NCBI GenBank assembly: GCA_003354225.1
Contig: PIVH01000596.1
Coordinates: 1 to 5,399, forward strand
Length of the DNA stretch: 5,399 bases
Source of the DNA: Globobulimina sp.
Lineage: Eukaryota; Foraminifera; Rotaliida
Direction: 5' to 3'
Below the pieces are notes generated by a model. That model was not told the DNA's origin. It worked only from the letters and a program-made list of their open reading frames with translations, and did no database searches. This document shows, piece after piece, positions 1 to 5,398 of the stretch; the stretch's first letter is position 1; each line of letters starts with the position of its first letter. A program made the position numbers and the translations under genes.

Positions 1-1566
1 TTGTTTTTCCCATGTAAATTGATATTGTGGTTTAATAAAACAAAACATATGCAACGCCATCAAAATAAACCCAAACAATGAGGGCAAATATGCCCAATAA
101 ACTGCATACGGTGCATTGTTAATATATTTCACAGATTCACTCCATATAAACCCGGTAGTGACGGGACCAATCGCTCTCACTAAAGACGCACAGCTTTGTG
201 CCAACCCATTTGCTTTACCGCAATGATTTGGTGGCACCGAATTATTTATAAAACACATGGAAATAACAAACAATATCGATGCAAATATAACCATTAATGT
301 TTCACAGGCAAATGCACCAATTAATGCAACCCACGATTTGTTTAATAAATGGACTCTTGTCGTCCAATAGATAGACGGCATCAATATTATAGTAATTGCG
401 AGCATGATGGAATTGAAAACGCCCATATTTCGGTGTTGAAAATGCTTTAAAAAATAGGGTTGAAAACAGAACGTAAATATTAACAAACTCGCACCGGACC
501 ATGCTTGCGCATACCCAATGAATTGAGAATTGAATAACAATGCTTGCGCCATATAAACTGGATTCATTTCACGAAACATCATCACGCAAATTGCAATAAT
601 AACATAGCATAAAAGTGTCTGAATTAAATCAGTTTGTCTCAGTAATTCCGACAACGAATTTATTTCTTTTTCGCTTGAATCATTATTAAATAACAGTGGC
701 TTTCTTTGCTTATCATTTTCTGTCTCTGTCATAAAACCGCCAGTCAATATTGGTAACGACCAAGAATTATTCGTTTGATAAATACTCACTGCATTGTCAA
801 ACATAGCAATATCGGACTTTGCAGTGATTGGATGAATGTCTGTCATAGATATTAAGTCAGAATCTAAATCATTATCTTTCTGATTTGCATAACCCATTGA
901 ATCTTCTATATTTGCTAATTGTGTTAATCTGGCAGTTCTTGCTTGGTTCTCATTTTTAACCTGATATAATGTCCAAAATACTGCATTTCCTGATATTACT
1001 GCACCGGTTAAACACGGTAAAAGAAACGGAAAATCACTACCAAATATCCAAAATTTTAATATTCCAACAGTTGGTCTGTATTCATCATCGGGCAGATCCA
1101 CGTTATGTGTTTCAATCAGCAAACCACCCATCATCGAACCAAGAACATTTCCAAAACCAAACGAGATTGCAATGATCGAAAACGCAAAGCTACGGTTTGT
1201 CGAGTCTGTAATATCAGAGAGCCACGCTTTTATTACACCCAAATTGCCATTAAATAGACCACAAAGACATCTTGCTAGCATTGCATGAAAATATGACTTT
1301 GCAAATCCAAATACTACCACTCCAATTGTTGAGAAAAATAATCCTAACACTAAAGCTAAACGACGTCCATATTTATCTGAAAATGAACCTGTTTTTGGTT
1401 AATTTTGTTTTTATTTATACACCGAAACCGAAATAGAAAATTGTTTACCCCAGAAATATGAAACCAGAAACTGGCAAAACATAAATGATGCGTTTAGTAA
1501 TGATGTATAAACTCCCAACATGTTTGTTTTTATGTATATATTTTTGCGGACATAGTCCTCGATTGG
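1..1566 (-). CDS. MFS transporter, partial (two exons; 5' and 3' ends missing)
   Basis: Exon 1566-1449 joins exon 1388-1 (runs off the window) across a 60-nt intron; about 500 residues are readable without a stop. The join creates the MFS loop 2-3 signature, WG then SFSDKYGRR. Next come a TM3-like segment (LALVLGLFFSTIGVVVFGFA), the TM4 motif ARCLCGLFNGNLGVIKAWLSDITD-like region typical of zinc-induced-facilitator/MFSD10-like drug:H+ antiporters, and TM5 and TM6. A hydrophilic, Asn/Asp-rich central loop of about 110 residues (about 960-630) leads to TM7-TM12. TM11 carries NGLAQSCASLVRAIGP, also typical of this group. The likely role is proton-coupled export of small molecules across a membrane; the substrate cannot be read. 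TM1 and a start codon are absent, so at least one more upstream exon is lost or displaced. The left exon edge is uncertain: AG acceptors occur before 1566 and before 1557. All of about 18 Gln codons are CAA/CAG. Confidence 0.88.
1389..1448 (-). other. spliceosomal intron (60 nt, phase 1) in the transporter gene
   Basis: On the minus strand the intron starts GTAAAC and ends AAAAACAG, with a TTAAC branch-site-like motif about a dozen bases before the acceptor. Removing it turns TGG-G and GT-TCA into W-G-S, restoring the conserved WG..SDKYGRR loop. Its length is a multiple of three, but it contains in-frame TAA codons, so retention would truncate the protein under the standard code. It shows the host is a eukaryote with compact introns. 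Confidence 0.88.
1556..1559. repeat. left copy of candidate target-site duplication (TCCT)
   Basis: TCCT directly outside the left inverted repeat, matched by TCCT at 1772-1775. Read on the minus strand it is AGGA, which contains a possible AG splice acceptor for the transporter exon. Confidence 0.55.
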
Positions 1567-1602
1567 CTACAACTACTAAATCAGATTGTGGAGTGGTTTT
1601 TG

Positions 1603-1670
1603 TCAAGCAATCAATAGAGTGGCTAAGCTGAAGCTGGACGCCTCCAGAGGTGAGCCAATCAATTGCTTGA
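1603..1670. repeat. imperfect hairpin inside the MITE-like element
   Basis: Three nested perfect stems share one axis. TCAAGCAAT (1603-1611) pairs with ATTGCTTGA (1662-1670), TGGCT (1620-1624) with AGCCA (1653-1657), and CTGGA (1634-1638) with TCCAG (1643-1647) around a CGCC loop. The core at about 1620-1656 is clearly richer in G+C than its surroundings. The outer arm sequences recur nearby: TCAAGCAATCAATA (1603-1616) resembles 1728-1740 with one base deleted, and the 17-mer at 1657-1673 matches 1708-1724 at 15 positions. Confidence 0.65.
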
Positions 1671-1707
1671 TGTTAAACAACAATATCGATAATTAATTAT
1701 GGGATAT

Positions 1708-1740
1708 AATCAATTGGTTGATATGTCTCAACAATCAATA
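1708..1740. repeat. second copy of the internal repeat pair, small hairpin
   Basis: This segment repeats both arms of the hairpin at 1603-1670. Positions 1708-1724 match 1657-1673 (15 of 17), and 1728-1740 match 1603-1616 apart from one missing G. Because the two motifs are roughly complementary, they fold on each other: TTGAT (1718-1722) with ATCAA (1734-1738) and TGT (1724-1726) with ACA (1731-1733), with a CTCA loop and one bulged A. Confidence 0.5.
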
Positions 1741-1771
1741 TAACCTAACTACCACTCGTCATAGCCAATCG

Positions 1772-1775
1772 TCCT
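1772..1775. repeat. right copy of candidate target-site duplication (TCCT)
   Basis: TCCT directly outside the right inverted repeat. On the minus strand the context is CATGTCTAGGA, so this copy may hold the splice acceptor used before the insertion. Confidence 0.55.
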
Positions 1776-1879
1776 AGACATGAATTATTCATGGTGTTAA
1801 TCATTTCAATTATTAATTCAATGTTAAATATAAATCACATTGATGTTTATAATTTATGTCTGAATACAAGGATATTTAT
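1776..1879. other. AT-rich non-coding stretch between recombinase stop and MITE-like element
   Basis: No coding sequence is seen. It includes a perfect palindrome, CATGAAT-T-ATTCATG, at 1779-1793. On the minus strand there is an ATTAAC motif about 25 bases before the TCTAG at 1772-1776. That resembles the branch site of the downstream intron, so part of this stretch may be transporter intron. The 3' end of the DIRS-like element should lie here or further left, but no terminal repeat can be recognised without the other end, which is outside the window. Confidence 0.45.
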
Positions 1880-1880
1880 T
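1875..1880 (-). promoter_or_regulatory. candidate poly(A) signal AATAAA at the end of pol
   Basis: On the minus strand the recombinase stop TGA (1882-1880) shares its last A with AATAAA. A canonical poly(A) hexamer overlapping the stop would suit the end of a retroelement transcript. In sequence this AT-rich the hexamer could also arise by chance. Confidence 0.3.
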
Positions 1881-3196
1881 CAAATTCTTTTTATTCTTTT
1901 CCTTTTCTTTGATAATGATTTCGGAGTTGTTTTCATGAGCTTTTTGGATAGTCGTTGGAGCCGATTATTCCTCATCTTAATATTTAGTTTTCTTTTCTTC
2001 ACAATTTTGTTGAATGCTTTGGTGGTGAATGTTTTGACTGTGTTGAAGCCTGATTGTTTGGCCACCATTTCGTGTAGGTGTTGCGGTTCCATTTTCATCT
2101 CATAATACAACATTGTTGTGTTTGATTTCCACCCTGCCATTTTTTGTCTGGCAGTTGCACAAATTCCTATTTTTTTCATGTCATAATTACCTCCTCCTCG
2201 TGTTCCGTGCAATTTATGCTCAGCGGTGTCCAGTCCTTGATCTTCACAGATTATTTTGAATCTCGCTTTCAGTTTTTGATATGTTAAGACTGATCTGTCT
2301 TTTAACATCAACAAATTGTCCGTATCATTCCATTCTTTGGGTCTGAATTTATATAAACGGATAATTTCGCATAGAGCACATACTAAATTGTGTTTGCACC
2401 AATGGAATAATGGGGCGGATTGTATGTTTCCGGCCTGATTTTTCTTTGAAAACGAGAACATGAAAATGGCGCTTTGATCGCTAGGCATCGGTGTTGACGT
2501 ACCGTTTTCGAAAACGATATTTTGCACTTGAATTTTGGTGAAGTTTTTTCTGATGAGTTCGTCACTCCTTCTGATGGTATTGTGTAGCATGGATATTCCT
2601 ACTCGATATATTTGGTTATTATATATCTTGTTGTTTAGGATTGGTGCTTTGAACCATGCCTTTATCATTTCGGAAGTGATTATTCTGGATCCGAGTCCTG
2701 GCGGTAATTCCACTTTCCTTCCGTCAAGCATGGCGTGAAATCTAGGCATTGCCTTCCTGTCTACTCTGATGACTGTGTCCAAGGTGGATAGGAATAGGTC
2801 TCTTATTCCATAGCATTCGGTTCGGATTGTTCCGGATTGTACTCCGTGTACTTTGAATCTATAGGCGCCATATAGGCATAATTTGTCTTGTGTTGCTATA
2901 GTTGGGCAATATCCGTATATTTTGTTCCATAGCATCCAGTGTTTCTGTGATAGGTTCCATGCGATGATTGTTCCTGCGGACAATCTGTTGTGTATGAGGA
3001 AATCACAATATTCTCCGAGCTCTGTTGTGTCGATCTTTGGCCATTGTAATTTACGTTTGTCGACTCTGTTAGACTTTGTTGTCTGTGTGTGGTGTTGTTT
3101 GTGTTTTTTAAGGTGTGCTGAGTTTTTTGGTTTTTGTAAGTATAAAAGAAAAACTGTTTTTAAGGCAAAATCATGGTTGCTTGCGCTGTCCTTTAT
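1880..3196 (-). CDS. DIRS-type tyrosine recombinase (pol C-terminal segment)
   Basis: This enzyme would integrate the circular element DNA by strand cleavage with a catalytic tyrosine. Counting from the TTG codon at 2983, the catalytic set is visible. Arg139 lies in RRSDEL, a candidate Lys180/181 in SFSKKN, and His259..Arg262 in LHGTRGGG. Trp285 follows in AGWKS and the nucleophile Tyr293 or Tyr294 in MLYYEM. The frame is open upstream of 2983 back to the TAA at 3199. That stretch adds a Lys/His/Gln/Thr-rich linker and an N-terminal core-binding-like stretch (GEYCDFLIHNRLSAGTIIAW). No ATG occurs before or within this natural N-terminus; the first one is at HWMLWN, too far in. It is therefore probably made as part of a fusion with RT-RNase H. 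The tail is very basic (KKRKRIKRI) and ends in TGA. Confidence 0.87.
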   Translation of the reverse strand: MKDSASNHDFALKTVFLLYLQKPKNSAHLKKHKQHHTQTTKSNRVDKRKLQWPKIDTTELGEYCDFLIHNRLSAGTIIAWNLSQKHWMLWNKIYGYCPTIATQDKLCLYGAYRFKVHGVQSGTIRTECYGIRDLFLSTLDTVIRVDRKAMPRFHAMLDGRKVELPPGLGSRIITSEMIKAWFKAPILNNKIYNNQIYRVGISMLHNTIRRSDELIRKNFTKIQVQNIVFENGTSTPMPSDQSAIFMFSFSKKNQAGNIQSAPLFHWCKHNLVCALCEIIRLYKFRPKEWNDTDNLLMLKDRSVLTYQKLKARFKIICEDQGLDTAEHKLHGTRGGGNYDMKKIGICATARQKMAGWKSNTTMLYYEMKMEPQHLHEMVAKQSGFNTVKTFTTKAFNKIVKKRKLNIKMRNNRLQRLSKKLMKTTPKSLSKKRKRIKRI

Positions 3197-4756
3197 TTAT
3201 TTTAATACAATGGGTTTTATGTATTGTGAATGCTTGCAAATGAATTCGCTGGCACATTTGCAGACGTATATCCATTTGGATTTGTCTCTGTTCTTGAAAT
3301 CATATACTGGTTTATAGTCCAATTGGTATTGGAATTTGGTTAATAGCTTGTCAATTGTGTTGCGGGCATTGGTTCTTTTTCTGTGCAATTTCATGGCCCT
3401 GTTTATTTGTTTTGGCATAGTGCCTCTGGATAATTTATCGGCGATTATGTTTTTCTTACCTTCGATGTGTTCAAGATAGAATTTGAAACCTGCTTTCCAT
3501 GCTACCTGTACCAATACTTTAACCAATTCTGTTAAGTCTGGTCTCTGTAGACATGCACATTTTTTTACACATATCATGCATGCTGGCAAGTTGTCGCAGT
3601 AGAATAATATTTTTTTATTCTGGAATTGGTTTTGGTATAGCTCTGCTGCTGTGACTACACCCAATAGCTCTAAGAAGGTGATGTCTGGCAGTTTTCTCCA
3701 TGTTTGGAAGATTGGGTAATTGGACCAATTGTCACCGAAGTATCTACCATTATTCTTGTGTATGTAGCCTCCGACTCCAATGGAGGTGGAAGCATCTGTA
3801 TATACCGTCATATCGCATGCTTCTTTTGTGCATGTTATCCATTCGAATGGCATTCTGTTCATCTCTGGGTTGAATATTATGTTTTTTATCATTTTGGTGT
3901 CTTTTATAGCTTGTTTCGTCGGGAATACATGGCTCAATTTTGTTGTCCATTTGTTATTGATCATTCTTCCTGGGACATTGGCCATGGCTTCAAGGGATCT
4001 TAGATATGGGATTAATATTGGCATCACCATTTGGATGCTTCTCATTTGTCCAATGACTGTTTGGAGGAACTTGAGTCGAATTGATTTGTTTTCGAGTATT
4101 AGTTGTGTCAGGTACATGATGGATTGCTGGTATTTGTGCAATCTCTTTTCTGTGACAGCTAATAATGCCAGTACTAAGTTGAAGATGAAGCCCAAGACTT
4201 CCAGTATTTTATTTGGGTGTGTGACTTTCTTGGGTTGTGTGGGAACACCCAATCCATCCCACCACCACATCAGGTGATCCATTTGGCGATGTGCGACCTC
4301 AATGTTGTCGCTTGGGGTGCCTCCGATGAAGTCGTCGACATAATGCATTAGCAGATCTTGTTGTTTGTTATTCGCTTTTGTTTTGAATATAGATGGATAA
4401 TTATTTATAACTATCCAGTTGATCATGTCTGCGAATTCTGTGTATATTTTGGAGGAGCTGGCCATGCCCATTACTAATGTGTTGAAGAAGAAGCGCAGTC
4501 CGCATATTTTTATTCCAATCAGATGATGGAATTTTTTGGCAATCGGAACTGAATAGAAGGCCATCCATGCATCTACGGACCATAGCCATTTGATCTTGCA
4601 TGTTATTATCCATTGGATTATTTCTTTGATTACTATGTATTCGACTCTTTTATCTTCGTCGGGGACATTTTGGTTGAATGATCTGCCTTTTTCTTTGAAG
4701 GATAGATTGACCAATAACCTATGTTTGCCTTCTTCCTTTTTGTAGAAGATTGGCCA
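3197..4756 (-). CDS. reverse transcriptase-RNase H (pol central segment)
   Basis: This enzyme copies element RNA into DNA and degrades the RNA strand of the hybrid. The segment opens just after the TAA with WPIFYKKEEGKHRLLVNLSF, the finger motifs of RT. Positions below count from the TTG codon at 4714. Motif A is WSVDAWMAFYSVPI (Asp48). Motif B lies in FNTLVMGMASSSK. Motif C is the catalytic box HYVDDFIGG (Asp127, Asp128). The thumb-side stretch is followed by LGFIFNL. RNase H follows with its acidic set: Asp307 in VYTDAST, Glu349 in TFLELLGV, Asp374 in YCDNLPA and Asp426 in IIADKLSRG. Both active sites look intact. There is no proper start codon: the RT fold begins upstream of the TAA, in frame with the segment at 5170-4757. 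The segment ends with TAA at 3199-3197, and the same frame continues into the recombinase. Confidence 0.92.
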   Translation of the reverse strand, partial: WPIFYKKEEGKHRLLVNLSFKEKGRSFNQNVPDEDKRVEYIVIKEIIQWIITCKIKWLWSVDAWMAFYSVPIAKKFHHLIGIKICGLRFFFNTLVMGMASSSKIYTEFADMINWIVINNYPSIFKTKANNKQQDLLMHYVDDFIGGTPSDNIEVAHRQMDHLMWWWDGLGVPTQPKKVTHPNKILEVLGFIFNLVLALLAVTEKRLHKYQQSIMYLTQLILENKSIRLKFLQTVIGQMRSIQMVMPILIPYLRSLEAMANVPGRMINNKWTTKLSHVFPTKQAIKDTKMIKNIIFNPEMNRMPFEWITCTKEACDMTVYTDASTSIGVGGYIHKNNGRYFGDNWSNYPIFQTWRKLPDITFLELLGVVTAAELYQNQFQNKKILFYCDNLPACMICVKKCACLQRPDLTELVKVLVQVAWKAGFKFYLEHIEGKKNIIADKLSRGTMPKQINRAMKLHRKRTNARNTIDKLLTKFQYQLDYKPVYDFKNRDKSKWIYVCKCASEFICKHSQYIKPIVLK

Positions 4757-5170
4757 TTATTGTGGCGTTTGTCCGGGAAACTGTTTTTGGACTTCTTCGT
4801 CGTTTTTGAACGGGCCTAAAAACCTCTTGTGTTTTAGTAGCTTGAGTACTTTGTTGAGCCATGCTTCGATTTCAGCGATGGAGGCTTTATAGTTTTGCTC
4901 TGTTCCATCGCAAACAATTTCGTTTTTTGTGACTGGCCATCCGAGGGTATTATATTCAATCACTTGGTCAACTCGTTGTGGGTCAGGATGGTATTTTAGT
5001 CCATATCTCCACCAAATTTGACCGTTGAACCAATCAACTCTTTGTGTATTCGGAGTTATTCTGTTTAGTTCTTGCAGTATTGATTTTATGCGTTTGTGGT
5101 TAAGCACGGCTGAGCTGTCGTCTTGATATTTTTTATCTTGGACGAAATGTTTTGAGTTTACTGCGGGCAT
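4757..5170 (-). CDS. pol N-terminal segment (pre-RT region), ended by in-frame TAA
   Basis: 137 codons start at the first in-frame ATG (MPAVNSK) after a TAA at 5197-5195. The predicted protein is hydrophilic, with a helical-looking stretch (ASIAEIEAWLNKVLKLLKHK) leading to LGPFKNDEEVQ. This resembles the connector before RT fingers in DIRS-type pol proteins. It ends PGQTPQ-TAA, and the next codon in the same frame begins RT sequence. It is therefore the N-terminal part of the same polyprotein rather than an independent gene. No separate domain is recognised. The TAA at 4759-4757 could come from CAA by one C-to-T change, which would fit an inactivating mutation in this copy. Confidence 0.75.
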   Translation of the reverse strand: MPAVNSKHFVQDKKYQDDSSAVLNHKRIKSILQELNRITPNTQRVDWFNGQIWWRYGLKYHPDPQRVDQVIEYNTLGWPVTKNEIVCDGTEQNYKASIAEIEAWLNKVLKLLKHKRFLGPFKNDEEVQKQFPGQTPQ

Positions 5171-5335
5171 AGCTGAGTTATGTCCGTTCTCTGTTTATTT
5201 TGAGATCTGAGTGCAAGGATTGGTTATTTTGTATGCGTATGATTTATAACTGCGATAAAAAATTAATTATTGTATAATAATAGGAATTATGTATAAAACG
5301 CACATATTTATATAGCTTAGTCAAGTGTGTGCCGA
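5171..5335 (-). other. non-coding spacer between gag-like ORF end and pol start
   Basis: Very AT-rich. In the pol frame it holds stops at 5269-5267 and 5197-5195, and the other frames contain only short stretches. It probably separates the upstream ORF from pol within the element. A TATA-like box lies inside it. Confidence 0.5.
5305..5314 (-). promoter_or_regulatory. TATA-like box TATATAAATA upstream of pol
   Basis: On the minus strand TATATAAATA lies about 135 bases before the pol ATG. It could place an internal promoter for pol in the spacer. The region is so AT-rich that chance occurrence is a real alternative. Confidence 0.22.
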
Positions 5336-5398
5336 TTATGACACTTTCTTTCTTTTCTTTTTCCTTTTTATGTCGACCATGTATTGCTCCTTTCCTTC
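5336..5398 (-). CDS. possible C-terminus of gag-like ORF (partial)
   Basis: From the right edge, one minus-strand frame reads about 20 codons ending in a strongly basic tail (DIKRKKKRKKVS) and then TAA at 5338-5336. DIRS-type elements carry a gag-like ORF before pol, and a Lys/Arg-rich end would suit nucleic-acid binding or nuclear targeting. It happens to lie in the same frame as pol. A second frame from 5399 is also open for about 50 codons and is Lys-rich, so the frame choice is not certain. Too little is visible to confirm a gene. Confidence 0.3.
   Translation of the reverse strand, partial: EGKEQYMVDIKRKKKRKKVS

Larger units (their letters stand above)
1560..1771. mobile_element. MITE-like non-autonomous element with 10-bp TIRs and 4-bp target duplication
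   Basis: The two ends are perfect inverted copies: CGATTGGCTA at 1560-1569 and TAGCCAATCG at 1762-1771. Each is directly abutted by TCCT outside the repeat (1556-1559 and 1772-1775), as expected for a target-site duplication. The 212-bp interior has no convincing coding capacity. It is full of self-complementary segments: a hairpin at 1603-1670 and a smaller one at 1718-1738. This is the layout of a miniature inverted-repeat element mobilised by a DDE transposase encoded elsewhere. The superfamily is not recognised; a 4-bp duplication and these ends do not identify one for me. The alternative is that this belongs to the 3' terminal region of the neighbouring DIRS-like element, which would not explain the TCCT duplication. 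Confidence 0.6.

Noticed and set aside
302-502. 66-codon minus-strand ORF
   Set aside because: It is in a different frame from the transporter, whose frame carries conserved MFS motifs throughout this stretch.
1389-1448. Reading straight through the intron as coding, since it is 60 nt long, with TAA as Gln
   Set aside because: That would split the invariant WG-x-x-SD-x-x-GRR motif with 20 residues. Good donor, branch-like and acceptor signals make an intron far more likely.
1560-1680. Minus-strand frame through the MITE-like element that is open for over 60 codons
   Set aside because: It has no start codon, is out of frame with the transporter and is not recognisable; it arises from an open frame through a repeat-rich region.
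1620-1690. tRNA-like A-box (TGGCTAAGCTG) in the hairpin
   Set aside because: No B-box resembling GGTTCGA and no acceptor stem or T-arm could be found downstream, so no tRNA gene or tRNA-derived SINE is called.
1791-2105. Plus-strand ORF rich in Phe, Ile and Leu that looks like a membrane protein
   Set aside because: It is antisense to the 3' end of the recombinase. The hydrophobic look comes from reading the complement of a Lys/Asn/Arg-rich coding strand.
3190-3205. Programmed readthrough signal at the second TAA (and at 4757-4759)
   Set aside because: Neither stop has the CAATTA-like or TGA-CTA contexts known for efficient readthrough, and no obvious downstream pseudoknot was seen by eye. 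Readthrough stays possible but unsupported.
3780-4277. 165-codon plus-strand ORF with hydrophobic stretches
   Set aside because: It lies antisense to clear RT-RNase H motifs. The same holds for the plus-strand ORFs at 2535-2738, 2883-3317 and 3704-4003.
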